From NCBI GenBank assembly GCA_029553285.1, contig JAKPCO010000080.1, positions 62,001 through 126,000 of the forward strand: DNA of 64,000 bases, given 5' to 3'. The notes beneath the pieces are model-generated. The model made no database searches. It saw only the letters and a program-made list of their open reading frames with translations, and had not been told where the DNA came from. Of the stretch, positions 17,393-26,205 are shown piece after piece (positions within the stretch are counted from its first letter, which is position 1; each line of letters opens with the position of its first letter). Both the position numbers and the translations under genes were made by a program. Source of the stretch: Methanobacteriota archaeon (GTDB lineage Archaea > Halobacteriota > Methanosarcinia > Methanotrichales > Methanotrichaceae).

Positions 17393-18650
17393 GCTTCATG
17401 GCCTCTCTCGCAATCCTTATCGCACAGAGGTCGCTGCACATCGTGCAGGTCTCCACATCGATTCCCCTTCTGTGGCGGATCCTTCTTGCTCTTGTGGGAT
17501 CTATCGCCTCTCTGAACTGCGCCTCCCAGTCGAGCCTCGCCCTGGCATCTGCCATCCTCCTGTCCCATGCCCTGGCGCGCTCCCTGATGCCGGGCTTTGT
17601 GAGATCGGCTGCATGTGCTGCGATCTTCGTCACCACAGTCCCCTCGACAATATCCTCTAAACTGGGGAGATCGAGGTGCTCGCTTGGCGTGGTTGCACAG
17701 AGGAAGTCAGCACCTGCCATACCGGCGATCAGCCCGCCCATAGCAGCAGTGATGTGGTCGTATCCGGGAGCCACGTCCGTGACAATGGGACCCAGCAGAT
17801 AGAGAGGGGCGCCGTCGGTCAGGTGTTTCATCGCGCGCACGCTGGTCTCAATCTCATCCGCGGGCACATGGCCCGGCCCCTCCACAATGGTCTGAACGCC
17901 CGCCTCTCTTGCCTGTGTGACCATCTCCCCCAGCATTATGAACTCCATGTACTTCGCCCGGTCGCTCGCATCCTCTATGCAACCTGGCCTGAGACCATCG
18001 CCCAGGCTCAGGGTCAGGTCGTACTCCTTCGCGATCTCAAGCAGGTAATCGAACTCCTCGTAGTACGGGTTCTCCTCTCCCGTCTCGGTGATGTACTTAA
18101 TTGTCAGAGAGCCACCACGTGAGACCACGCCCATGAGCCTAGGATCCCTTCTCAGGCGCCTTATAGACTCTTTGTTAACTCCCACATGGACCGTTACAAA
18201 ATCCACACCATCTCTTGCATGTTGCTCCAGAGCGTCGAACATGCCCTGTGACGTGAGTTTCTCCTCAACAGCCGCCTGGTATATCGGGACGGTTCCAACC
18301 GGAACATCCACCTCCCTGAGGATCGCTCTCCGGATCTCATCGAGATCCCCACCAGTTGAGAGATCCATGATCGTATCAGCTCCGGCATTCACAGCAGCCA
18401 GCGCCTTCTCAACCTCCTCTCTGAGGTTTGAGAGCGACGGGGATGTGCCGACGTTGACGTTGACCTTTGTGCACAGAAGCTCCCCTATGCCCACTGCCAT
18501 CTCTCTGGCGCGACGGGCGTTCATGGGAACCACCACCCGCCCTGCTGCCAGGAGCCTCCTGAGCGCCTCAGGATCCACCCCCTCAGTCTCGGCGGCCCTC
18601 CTGAGCGCATCGGGTATTTTTCCCTTTTTTGCGTCTTCCATGAGAGTCAT
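17370..18650 (-). CDS. thiC: Phosphomethylpyrimidine synthase (ThiC)
   Basis: A 426-aa ThiC, the radical SAM-type enzyme that rearranges aminoimidazole ribotide into the hydroxymethylpyrimidine phosphate of thiamine. It has [25 protein letters not shown] and VEGPGHVP, and the C-terminal CTMCSDLCA that holds the 4Fe-4S cluster. Length is normal for archaea. An in-frame ATG at 18641 is an alternative start. The opposite promoter of the MBL gene shares the A+T element ATTATATATTC near 18657-18667. Confidence 0.96.
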   Translation of the reverse strand: MTLMEDAKKGKIPDALRRAAETEGVDPEALRRLLAAGRVVVPMNARRAREMAVGIGELLCTKVNVNVGTSPSLSNLREEVEKALAAVNAGADTIMDLSTGGDLDEIRRAILREVDVPVGTVPIYQAAVEEKLTSQGMFDALEQHARDGVDFVTVHVGVNKESIRRLRRDPRLMGVVSRGGSLTIKYITETGEENPYYEEFDYLLEIAKEYDLTLSLGDGLRPGCIEDASDRAKYMEFIMLGEMVTQAREAGVQTIVEGPGHVPADEIETSVRAMKHLTDGAPLYLLGPIVTDVAPGYDHITAAMGGLIAGMAGADFLCATTPSEHLDLPSLEDIVEGTVVTKIAAHAADLTKPGIRERARAWDRRMADARARLDWEAQFREAIDPTRARRIRHRRGIDVETCTMCSDLCAIRIAREAMKHERPDES

Positions 18651-18695
18651 GTTACCATTATATATTCAGAGGTTATCTGGCCAGAAGGTGTTTAG

Positions 18696-19337
18696 ATGGT
18701 CGAGGTGCATAAGGTTAGCGGTGCGGCCTACGACGGCAATGCTTACCTGGTCATGGCCGAGCGGCCGGTCCTGATCGATGCGGGGATGTTCTCGGAGCCC
18801 ACAATCAGAAATATCAGAAGGTTCATGGATCCTGAGGAGCTCGAGATGATCATTCTCACACACTGCCATCACGATCACTCTGCTGCGGCGCCTGCAATAA
18901 AGGAGAGAACTGGCGCAAAGATACTTCTGTCGAAAGAGGAGATAGGCCTGGTGGGTGATGATCTGGCGACAGTGGCATACCTTTTCGGAGATACCGCGCC
19001 GGAGTTTGAGGTGGATATGCCCATGGAAGATGGTATGGTTCTCGATCTCGGAGATATGAGGCTTGAGGTGATACACACGCCGGGACACTCCCCGGGGAGC
19101 GTGTGCCTCTATGAGCGGCGTGATGGCATCCTCTTCTCAGGAGATACTGTATTTCCGGACGGAAATATAGGAAGGACGGATCTGTTCGGAGGTTCCACAG
19201 AGGATCTCGTGAGATCCATAGAGAGATTGCTGGAGCTGGATGTGACCTGCATGTACCCGGGGCACATGGGGATAACGTGCAATAATGTCAGGGCGCAGAT
19301 TAGAGAGAGCCTGAGGTTTGCGAGGAGGTTCCTATGA
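18696..19337 (+). CDS. MBL-fold metallohydrolase (glyoxalase II-like)
   Basis: A 213-aa metallo-beta-lactamase-fold hydrolase with all metal motifs: HCHHDHS, HTPGHSPG, FSGDTVF and a final YPGHMG. The compact size and SGDTVFPDGNIGRTDL resemble glyoxalase II-like thioesterases. The substrate cannot be inferred. AAGGTG precedes the ATG by five bases. The stop overlaps the start of argD by 4 nt, so it may be read together with the amino-acid genes downstream. Confidence 0.9.
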   Translation: MVEVHKVSGAAYDGNAYLVMAERPVLIDAGMFSEPTIRNIRRFMDPEELEMIILTHCHHDHSAAAPAIKERTGAKILLSKEEIGLVGDDLATVAYLFGDTAPEFEVDMPMEDGMVLDLGDMRLEVIHTPGHSPGSVCLYERRDGILFSGDTVFPDGNIGRTDLFGGSTEDLVRSIERLLELDVTCMYPGHMGITCNNVRAQIRESLRFARRFL

Positions 19338-20476
19338 GCATTGATGAGATCATTAAAAGAGAATCGCGGTCGATATTTCAGACATACACAAGACAGCCCG
19401 TACTGATAGCTCGCGGCTCTGGCGCGAGGGTGTGGGACCAGGATGGCAGGGAGTACATAGACTTCGTTGCAGGCATAGCTGTTAACAACGTTGGCCACTG
19501 CCATCCGAGGGTGGTGGAGGCAATAAAGAGGCAGTGCGAGATCCTCATACACACATCGAATCTGTACTACACAGAGAACCAGGTCAGGCTTGCAGAGGAG
19601 CTCAGATCCCTGAGCGGCATGGATAAGGTCTTCTTCTGCAACTCAGGCACAGAGAGCGTGGAGGCTGCACTGAAACTCACGCGCAAAGCCACAGGAAGGC
19701 ATGAGGTCGTTGCAGCCACAGGCAGCTTCCACGGCAGGACTCTGGGTGCTCTCGGACTGACATACAAGCAGAACTACAGGGAGCCCTTCAGGCCACTCAG
19801 CGAGGCCACATTTGTGCCATATAACGACACTGAGGCCCTGAAATCAGCTGTCACAAAAGAGACTGCCGCGGTCATACTCGAGCCGGTCCAGGGCGAGGCA
19901 GGGGTTTATCCCGCATCTAATGAGTACCTCCGGGCTGCCAGGGAGATATGCGATGACAGCGGGGCTCTCCTGATCTTCGACGAGGTACAGACCGGATTCG
20001 GAAGAACAGGGAGATGGTTTGCGAAGGAGCACAGTGGGGTGATGCCCGATATAATGACCCTGGCGAAGGCGATCGCCGGCGGGCTTCCCATGGGCGCGAT
20101 GCTCTCCACTGAGAACATCTCCGGCTGCTTCCAGCGCGGTGATCATGCATCCACATTTGGCGGCGGGCCTCTGGTATGCGCGGCAGCACTTGCGTCGATA
20201 TCTGCTATAAGGGAGGAGAATCTTGTAAGAAGATCTGAGGAGATGGGCTCTTACCTCAGGAGAGAACTGAGCAGGCTGCCCGTCAGTGTCCGCGGAATGG
20301 GGCTGATGGTCGGCGTGGACATCAACGGGGATGCGAGGTCTGTTGTGGATGCTGCCCGTGAGAAAGGGGTGCTGCTGAACAGCACGGGTGAGCACACGCT
20401 CCGTCTGGTGCCACCTCTTGTTGTAACAAAAGATGAGATAGATCGCGTGGTGGATGTCATTGGAGAGACGCTCTAG
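19334..20476 (+). CDS. argD: Acetylornithine aminotransferase
   Basis: A 380-aa class III PLP-dependent aminotransferase. It has NSGTESVEAALKLTRKATGR, GSFHGRTLGALG, the cofactor Asp in LIFDEVQTGFGRTG and the Schiff-base lysine in MTLAKAIAGGLPMGA. ArgD converts N-acetylglutamate semialdehyde to N-acetylornithine in arginine synthesis. It overlaps the genes on both sides (4 nt upstream, 23 nt downstream), indicating a tightly coupled transcript. Confidence 0.94.
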   Translation: MSIDEIIKRESRSIFQTYTRQPVLIARGSGARVWDQDGREYIDFVAGIAVNNVGHCHPRVVEAIKRQCEILIHTSNLYYTENQVRLAEELRSLSGMDKVFFCNSGTESVEAALKLTRKATGRHEVVAATGSFHGRTLGALGLTYKQNYREPFRPLSEATFVPYNDTEALKSAVTKETAAVILEPVQGEAGVYPASNEYLRAAREICDDSGALLIFDEVQTGFGRTGRWFAKEHSGVMPDIMTLAKAIAGGLPMGAMLSTENISGCFQRGDHASTFGGGPLVCAAALASISAIREENLVRRSEEMGSYLRRELSRLPVSVRGMGLMVGVDINGDARSVVDAAREKGVLLNSTGEHTLRLVPPLVVTKDEIDRVVDVIGETL

Positions 20477-21518
20477 ACTAAGACCTGTGCTCTCCAGCCT
20501 CAGGCCGTACGTCGCGGGGAGGGGGATCGAGGAGATCTCCAGGATCTACGGGATTCCGCCTGAGAGGATCGTGAAGCTGGGGAGCAACGAGAACCCGTAC
20601 GGACCGAGTCCAAGGGTTAGAAAAGCGATGGCTGAGGCGCCTCTGAACCTGTATCCGGAGGTCGATGGGCTCATAGAATCGATCTCATCGTACACAGGAT
20701 TTCCGGAGAGCCAGGTGCTTATCGGTTCTGGAATGGATGGGGTGATCGACACCCTCTCCCGCCTATTCCTGGATCACGGAGTTCGCGCGCTGATCCCCAC
20801 CCCGACATTCAGCTTCTACGAGATCGTCACGATCTTGTGCGGCGGGGAGCCGGTGTTTGTCAGACGATCTTATACAGGTGATATGATCGAGCGTCTGAGA
20901 GATGAGAGCATCGGGATGGTCTTCATATGCTCTCCGAACAATCCAACAGGAGATATCATCGATGAGGATGTGCTGCGATCGATGATCGAGTCCACAGATG
21001 CGATTGTCTTCCTGGACGAGGCATACGTGGAGTTCGCGGAGAGGAGCATGGTTGATCTGGTGAGAGAGTACGAGAACATCGTTGTCGGTAGGACCATGTC
21101 GAAGGCGTTCGGCCTCGCTGGCCTTCGCCTGGGCTATGCGCTTGCTCCCGAATGGATCGCTGATGCCTACAGAAAAGCCGCTCCGCCGTTCTTTGGAGTC
21201 ACGACTCCTGCGGTTGCTGCCGGGATTGCAGCGCTGAGCGACCTGGAGCACATGCGCAGATCTGTGGAGCTCATAAAGAGAGAGAGGGAGCTGCTGCTCT
21301 CAGAGATCGTGGAGGCGAGCCCATCGTGGGGGAACTTTCTCTACATAGAGACCTCTGAGAGGTCTGATGTCATCACAGAGAGGATGCTCCGGAAGGGCAT
21401 AATAGTCAGAGACTGCAGATCTTTCAGGGATGCTGGAGATCACCACATCCGCGTGACTGTTGGAACTCCGGAGCAGAACGCGCGGTTCCTGGAGGCTTAC
21501 AGGGAGCTATGCGGATAG
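20454..21518 (+). CDS. hisC: Histidinol-phosphate aminotransferase
   Basis: A 354-aa class I/II aminotransferase with the HisC pattern KLGSNENPYGPSPRV, SPNNPTGD, FLDEAYVEF and the PLP lysine in RTMSKAFGLAGLRLGYA. It acts in histidine synthesis. A second HisC-like gene in the window (28227-29321) lies in a cobalamin cluster and is therefore assigned as CobD. The gene starts inside argD and ends inside the next gene (10-nt overlap). Confidence 0.92.
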   Translation: MSLERRSRLRPVLSSLRPYVAGRGIEEISRIYGIPPERIVKLGSNENPYGPSPRVRKAMAEAPLNLYPEVDGLIESISSYTGFPESQVLIGSGMDGVIDTLSRLFLDHGVRALIPTPTFSFYEIVTILCGGEPVFVRRSYTGDMIERLRDESIGMVFICSPNNPTGDIIDEDVLRSMIESTDAIVFLDEAYVEFAERSMVDLVREYENIVVGRTMSKAFGLAGLRLGYALAPEWIADAYRKAAPPFFGVTTPAVAAGIAALSDLEHMRRSVELIKRERELLLSEIVEASPSWGNFLYIETSERSDVITERMLRKGIIVRDCRSFRDAGDHHIRVTVGTPEQNARFLEAYRELCG

Positions 21519-22030
21519 CGCTGACAGGCACCCCGGGGACGGGAAAGACCACGGTCTCGAGGCTCCTGCCGTTCAGGGTCGTGTATCTCAATGATTTGAT
21601 AAGAGATGGGATGAGCGCAGGCTTCGACCCTGAGAGGGAATGCCTGGAGGCAGACATGGAGGCTCTTGAGGAGAGGATCAGAGAGATCGAGCGGTCATGT
21701 GAGAATGAGATTCTGATAATCGAGGGGCATTTCGCGCATCACTTCGCGGACGAGGCGATAGTTCTCAGGCTGCATCCGAACCTGCTCCGCAGGCGTCTTG
21801 AGGCCCGTGGATACAGGGGGAACAAGATCAGGGAGAACGTCGAGGCAGAGGCGATCGATCTGATACTGGTAGAGGCGCTTGAGCTCTGCTCCAGGGTGCA
21901 CGAGGTCGACACCACAGATCTGAGCCCGGAGGAGGTAGCATCTATCGTAACTGCCATAATAAAAAGAGAGATCGAGATGCCACCTGGAGGCATCGACTGG
22001 CTGGGGGATCCGGAGATTGACCTTGGATGA
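21509..22030 (+). CDS. AK6/Fap7-type adenylate kinase
   Basis: A 173-aa P-loop kinase beginning MRIALTGTPGTGKTTVSRLL, with the AK6 features IIEGHFAHHF, VLRLHPNLLRRRLEARGY and NVEAEAIDLILVEA. Fap7/AK6 proteins are nucleotide kinases that also act in small ribosomal subunit maturation. The ATG sits inside the 3' end of hisC; the end overlaps the next gene by 14 nt. Confidence 0.9.
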   Translation: MRIALTGTPGTGKTTVSRLLPFRVVYLNDLIRDGMSAGFDPERECLEADMEALEERIREIERSCENEILIIEGHFAHHFADEAIVLRLHPNLLRRRLEARGYRGNKIRENVEAEAIDLILVEALELCSRVHEVDTTDLSPEEVASIVTAIIKREIEMPPGGIDWLGDPEIDLG

Positions 22031-22631
22031 TCTCAGAGATGCTTCGAGATCGCTCACCGAGCCGGTGGCTGAGATCGTCGAAGGGGCGGGTCTGACCCCG
22101 AACATGCTCTCCGCTCTCTCCCTCTGCTTCTCATTTCTGGCATTCCTCTTCTATTACCTATCAGCCTCTGATCACAGAATGCTCCTTGTAGCAGCGATCA
22201 TGGTCATGCTCAACGGGCTTGCGGATGCTGTGGATGGCGCGCTGGCCCGCAGGATGGGATATGCTGACCGGAGAGGGGATCTTCTCGACCACGTGATTGA
22301 CAGATACTCAGATGTGCTTCTGCTATCAGGAGTGATCTTCGCCGGATATGTCCGGTGGGAGATAGGCCTTCTCGCTGTCGCAGGTGTGCTCATGACCAGC
22401 TACATCGGCACGCAGGCGCAGGCCTTGAGTCTCAGGAGATGCTACGGGGGCATGCTTGGCCGGGCAGACAGGCTGGTCTTTCTCGTCATCGCGACGATTG
22501 CAAACGCTCTCTATCCTGAGAGAATAGAAGGGCTCCACATCCTCGGCTGGATGGTGCTGATCACCATGGTGCTGAGCCACATCACAGCGATACAGCGCTT
22601 CGTCCACATCTGGAGGAGCCTGGGGAGATGA
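22017..22631 (+). CDS. CDP-alcohol phosphatidyltransferase family protein (archaeal lipid head-group synthase)
   Basis: A 204-aa integral membrane protein with the complete family signature in DAVDGALARRMGYADRRGD followed by LLDHVIDRYSD, which binds the CDP-lipid and Mg2+. About six membrane segments are visible. It should attach a polar head group to CDP-archaeol; the alcohol (inositol phosphate, glycerol phosphate or serine) cannot be told. A TTG at 22017 or 22023 is the start, since there is no ATG near; GGAG lies just upstream. Confidence 0.85.
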   Translation: MTLDDLRDASRSLTEPVAEIVEGAGLTPNMLSALSLCFSFLAFLFYYLSASDHRMLLVAAIMVMLNGLADAVDGALARRMGYADRRGDLLDHVIDRYSDVLLLSGVIFAGYVRWEIGLLAVAGVLMTSYIGTQAQALSLRRCYGGMLGRADRLVFLVIATIANALYPERIEGLHILGWMVLITMVLSHITAIQRFVHIWRSLGR

Positions 22632-23184
22632 CCATCTCTGTTTGTAAACTCCTCATGTAAGACGTCGCTCTTATCCATTATGATAACTTGCTCGTAGAAG
22701 CAATGGTCCTGCCATGCATTCTTGGTGAATGAATAAGTGCGTTCAGCAACCACACTGCACGACCTGCAAGTTGCCAAACACGTAAGAGCGAGATACATGC
22801 CAAAACGATGAAAGTGGTTCGCTATGGAATTGTAAATACAATGATTTGTAAAATACAGTGATGCATATCCAGCACTTTCATGGTAATGCAGTTTTGAATC
22901 GTGGATTCCTGAAGCCATTCAAAACAGCCCGCGCCCTCGATGGGGTGATAGAAACTCTACTCTCGGGGACAGCCGGTTATTTCGGGACAAACCCATACGA
23001 AAGACGACAATGATGATCAAAATAATACATAAATACTAATAATAATAGATCTTTTAATAAACTGATCATTCTTCATGGATTTTCCTGAAAATCACAGCAC
23101 TTATTCAAACACCGGATGCTTCACACGCCACCTTTATATGCCACAATGAAACACGCTATCATGCATCAGAGGGAGGAGATCTCT
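22632..23184. other. Intergenic region: mobile element, inverted repeat and symporter promoter
   Basis: No gene seen. It holds MITE-like copy B (22666-22790), an inverted repeat ATGAAAGTG/CACTTTCAT (about 22808-22880), an A+T-rich tract at 23010-23060, and CTTTATATG at 23132-23140, which fits a TATA box for the downstream symporter operon with transcription start near 23160. Confidence 0.6.
22666..22790 (-). mobile_element. MITE-like element, copy B
   Basis: A 125-bp family member in minus orientation. The right end reads CGCTCTTATCCATTATGATA and the left end, on the minus strand, CGCTCTTACGTGTTTGGCAA. Both terminal CGCTCTTA boxes are intact. The flanking 8-mers TAAGACGT and AGATACAT match at only 4 of 8 positions, so the target duplication has decayed. 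Confidence 0.8.
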
Positions 23185-23280
23185 TTGTTCGGTCTGCCAA
23201 CTGAGACTCTTATCGCAGTAACAATGGTGCCCGGCATCATAGCTCTGGTTCTTCTGGGCTGGGCTTTGAGGTGGAGCTGA
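23185..23280 (+). CDS. Symporter small accessory protein
   Basis: A 31-aa single-pass membrane peptide starting at TTG: MFGLPTETLIAVTMVPGIIA, then a hydrophobic stretch ending in ALRWS. GGGAGGAG lies six bases upstream of the TTG. An in-frame ATG at 23161 would give 39 aa but places this ribosome-binding site inside the gene. The stop TGA overlaps the symporter ATG (TGATG), which couples translation. Similar small proteins beginning M(F/L)GL precede sodium/solute symporters in bacteria; equating this one with them is from recall. Confidence 0.75.
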   Translation: MFGLPTETLIAVTMVPGIIALVLLGWALRWS

Positions 23281-24812
23281 TGGACTTCAACATGGCAATC
23301 ATTCTCGGCCTGTATCTGGTGGGGCTTCTCGCCATAGGAGCATGGGCTTCGAGGAAGATCAGATCCTCTGAGGACTTCATTGTCGCAGGAAGGAACCTGG
23401 GCTTCTGGCTGCTCACGCTGATGATAGTGGCGAGCATATGCAGCGGTATGACGATCCTCGGGACAAGCGGCCTGGGATACATCGGAGGATGGCCCACGAT
23501 CTGGGAGCAGATCTTCGTGCCGCTGAGCGCTGCCTTCGTCATCCTGGTGTACGGAACGAAGCTCCATGCGATCTCCGAGCGGATGGGATACATCACCATA
23601 CAGGACTACCTGGCGCAGAGGTTCTACAGCCAGCGCGGGCTGCGCGGGCTTTCTGCGGTGGCAGGGATACTTGTATCGCTGATATATCTGGTGGGGCAGT
23701 ACGTCGCCATAAGCATGGTGCTGAGCTGGATGCTCAAGATCTCATACACGGATGCGCTGCTGATCGGAGCAATAATAGTGATGATATACACGATCATGGG
23801 CGGCCTCTACGCAATCGCCTGGGTCTCGCTTGTACAGGGGTTGCTAATAATAATAGGAGTTCTCGCGGTCTCGCCATTCATCATCCAGTCAGCAGGCGGC
23901 CTCACACATGTCAACAACGTCCTTGCAGGCATTGACCCGAACTACGTGAGGATCTGGTACCCGCAGATGCATCCACCGTATGCGAAATACGCCTTCATGA
24001 CGCCGATGTACCTGGTATCGTTCTTCTTCCTGCTCACATTCGGGCTTGCGAGCGCTCCACATGTCATAAACAACGTCCTCTCGGCCAGGAGCCAGAAATT
24101 CTTCAAGTGGTCGCCGCTTGCTGCCTTCGTTCTGTACCTGATTGTGATGTACCTCGTCAAGATCTCAGGTTTCGCATCGAGGGTGATGGTAGAGGAGGGG
24201 ATGATAGCACTCCCGACAAACGTATCCAACGCACAGGATTATGCATTTGTTGTCGCGGCGATGCACATCTTCCCCAACATAGCAGGCCCGCTGGTAGCTG
24301 TGATCGTGCTCTCCGCAGTGATGTCCACCACCGACAGGCTCATGCTCACAATAGGCAGCTACGTCGGATGGGACATCTATAAGATGTTCTTCAATAAAAA
24401 AGCCTCAGATAGAAGCATAACCCTGGTGAGCAGAATAGCGATAGTCTTCTCCGTGATACTGACGCTGATCCTGGCCTGGAGGAAGCCGCCGGAGCTTTTG
24501 GCCTTCCTGATATGGATGGGAATAGGCATAATGCTCGCCACGTTCGTTGTGCCGATACTTGCCGGCCTCTACTGGAGGAGGGCGACACGGGAGGGCGCGC
24601 TCGCATCCATGTCTCTGGGTCTCATAGGGGCGCTTGTGGCAGGATGGTACCACTGGTTCGTATCACCTCTTCCAGTCCACTTCAGCTTCTATGGATTCAT
24701 TCTATCGATTGCAGCCATGGTGGTTGTGAGCCTTCTGACCAGATCGCCTCCGGTGGATGTGCTGGATACAACGATGACCGGCATGTACATCCGTCCGAAG
24801 AGCGAGCGATAA
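23280..24812 (+). CDS. Sodium:solute symporter (SSS family)
   Basis: A 510-aa integral membrane protein with about 13 hydrophobic segments and the SSS pattern SEDFIVAGRNLGFWLL, ASICSGMTILGTSGLGY and IYTIMGGLYAIAWVSLVQG. The ATG at 23280 overlaps the stop of the small accessory gene, and GAGGTGGAG lies just upstream. Substrates of this family include acetate, proline and pantothenate. In an acetate-using methanogen, acetate is an attractive candidate, but the sequence does not decide it. Confidence 0.92.
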   Translation: MDFNMAIILGLYLVGLLAIGAWASRKIRSSEDFIVAGRNLGFWLLTLMIVASICSGMTILGTSGLGYIGGWPTIWEQIFVPLSAAFVILVYGTKLHAISERMGYITIQDYLAQRFYSQRGLRGLSAVAGILVSLIYLVGQYVAISMVLSWMLKISYTDALLIGAIIVMIYTIMGGLYAIAWVSLVQGLLIIIGVLAVSPFIIQSAGGLTHVNNVLAGIDPNYVRIWYPQMHPPYAKYAFMTPMYLVSFFFLLTFGLASAPHVINNVLSARSQKFFKWSPLAAFVLYLIVMYLVKISGFASRVMVEEGMIALPTNVSNAQDYAFVVAAMHIFPNIAGPLVAVIVLSAVMSTTDRLMLTIGSYVGWDIYKMFFNKKASDRSITLVSRIAIVFSVILTLILAWRKPPELLAFLIWMGIGIMLATFVVPILAGLYWRRATREGALASMSLGLIGALVAGWYHWFVSPLPVHFSFYGFILSIAAMVVVSLLTRSPPVDVLDTTMTGMYIRPKSER

Positions 24813-24846
24813 CATCTAATACCAAAATGTATAAGAGGTGGCGGTA

Positions 24847-24919
24847 GGGCCCGTGGTCTAGGGGTCATGACATCGCCCTTACACGGCGGGGATCACGCGT
24901 TCGAATCGCGTCGGGCCCA
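24847..24919 (+). tRNA. tRNA-Val (anticodon TAC)
   Basis: A 73-nt cloverleaf. The acceptor stem GGGCCCG pairs with CGGGCCC, followed by discriminator A at 24919. The anticodon stem TCGCC/GGCGG encloses the loop CTTACAC with anticodon TAC, reading GTA. The T arm is ACGCG-TTCGAAT-CGCGT. CCA is not encoded and no intron is present. Confidence 0.95.
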
Positions 24920-24983
24920 TCGCCACAATCCCATCAGCCAGCTCCTAAAAACATTTCTATACGATCACATCTCATATATTATC

Positions 24984-25280
24984 ATGATAGTTGCTGAGTT
25001 CAGCGTGATACCCATGGGCGCGGGCACAAGCGCCGGCAGGTACATCCGTGCGGTGCATGAGATGCTGAAAAGTTCGGGCATAAAATTCGTGCCGGGGGCG
25101 ATGTCCACAGCAATAGAGGCGGAGTCGATCGAGCAGGTCTGCATGATCGTCGAGAGGGCGAACAAGATACTGACAGACATGGAGGTGCAGAGGGTGATAA
25201 CCACTGTGACAATAGACTACAGGCTGGATAAGGAGATATCAATAGAGACGAAGCTGAGGGCACTGGAGAGGAGCTCGTAA
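24984..25280 (+). CDS. MTH1187-family thiamine-binding protein
   Basis: A 98-aa protein starting MIVAEFSVIPMGAGTSAGRY, with the family pattern YIRAVHEMLKSSGIKF...PGAMSTAIEA. MTH1187/YkoF-like proteins are small ferredoxin-fold proteins that bind thiamine or its pyrimidine. TTTCTATAC at 24954-24962 is a TATA-like box about 26 nt upstream, so the mRNA is probably leaderless from the ATG at 24984. Confidence 0.85.
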   Translation: MIVAEFSVIPMGAGTSAGRYIRAVHEMLKSSGIKFVPGAMSTAIEAESIEQVCMIVERANKILTDMEVQRVITTVTIDYRLDKEISIETKLRALERSS

Positions 25281-25470
25281 GGAGCATATCCCTCCGGCGT
25301 CAACTCAAAAATTTTTAAAGACCACTGGTCACGCTTCAGGCATCCCCTGAAGTAACAGAGGGCTGTCTCTCCTGTACGGGAGGATCATCACATTTCATAC
25401 GCATAAGAGGATTCCCATTAACCTCCTGTTCGGGGATCTGCGAATGGTGATGCATGCGTTTGTCAGAGAA

Positions 25471-25507
25471 GCTTTATACCAAACACTCTTATGTGTGTAG
25501 TAACCTG
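25471..25507 (+). repeat. Fragment of a MITE-like element end with flank
   Basis: CTTTATACCAAACACTCTTA and the following bases through TAACCTG repeat, with few changes, the sequence at 25543-25579 that contains the left end of copy C and its target repeat. No right end is found. It looks like a tandem duplication of the insertion junction or a truncated older copy. Confidence 0.6.
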
Positions 25508-25555
25508 TCAGCGTGTTACCATTTGCGAACATCGTGAGTAAAACTTTATACCAAA

Positions 25556-25668
25556 CGCTCTTATGTGCGTAGCAACTTGCAGATCAATGTGGTCTCTGAA
25601 AGCAAGTCGAACCGAACGCATAGCATGACCCATGCTCATTCGGGAAAGTCATCAGATGAATAAGAGCG
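25556..25668 (+). mobile_element. MITE-like element, copy C
   Basis: A 113-bp family member with intact ends: CGCTCTTATGTGCGTAGCAA on the left and CATCAGATGAATAAGAGCG on the right. It is flanked by a perfect 8-bp direct repeat ATACCAAA (25548-25555 and 25669-25676), the expected target duplication. Confidence 0.88.
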
Positions 25669-25703
25669 ATACCAAAAGGCTGGGTTTTGGGAATCCTCAT
25701 AAG

Positions 25704-25988
25704 TCAACGCAGGATCCTGGTCCGTATCAGATCCTTCAGCCTGGCCTCATCGCCCCCAGACGCGATCTTCGGCTTCATCGCACACCGGCTCGGCATCGGT
25801 ATCAGACCTGCATCCAGAAGCTCGTAATACGCCTCGTCGATTCCCATGCTTCCCTCCACGTATCTCTGCAGGATCCCACGCATGGCCGCCCTCTTATCAG
25901 CGCTCATCTTATCGAATCCATCAATGGCCTGCTCCATCTGGCTGAGCATGCGGCTCGATGTGCAGTTATCATATATCTGCGTTTCCAC
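25704..25988 (-). CDS. Hypothetical protein
   Basis: A 94-aa frame starting at GTG 25988 (METQIYDNCTSSRMLSQMEQ). It is predicted to be largely helical, with no domain I recognise. GGAATAAATTC about 35 nt upstream on the minus strand could be a promoter element. Codon use resembles the neighbours, which supports a real gene, but there is no family evidence. Confidence 0.45.
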   Translation of the reverse strand: METQIYDNCTSSRMLSQMEQAIDGFDKMSADKRAAMRGILQRYVEGSMGIDEAYYELLDAGLIPMPSRCAMKPKIASGGDEARLKDLIRTRILR

Positions 25989-26205
25989 AACCAGATATGG
26001 GCGGGGTGCTGAATTTATTCCAGCGATCCGGCCATGACCAGCATCTTGTCGCTCAGATCACTGAACACCGGCAGCAGGTGACATCGCAGGATTTGTGATC
26101 TAAGGAAGCGAGCGCTGATTCCTGAGATTCCATTCAGTGATTCAAGCACACGACCCAATCGAGCGTATCGAAACGGCTTTATGTTTTCTTATCAGCCTCT
26201 ATCTG

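Larger units (their letters stand above)
25281..25703. other. Intergenic region with hairpins and mobile-element copies
   Basis: No gene seen. AAATTTTTAAAG (25310-25321) looks like a TATA box. It is followed by two short hairpins, CTTCAGG-CATCC-CCTGAAG (25334-25352) and CTCC-N6-GGAG (25369-25382). A repeated flank plus element end starts at 25471 and again at 25543, and the second leads into MITE-like copy C. Confidence 0.55.

Noticed and set aside
18600-18700. TPP riboswitch before thiC
   Set aside because: The leader between thiC and the divergent MBL gene is under 50 nt and lacks the conserved TPP aptamer segments.
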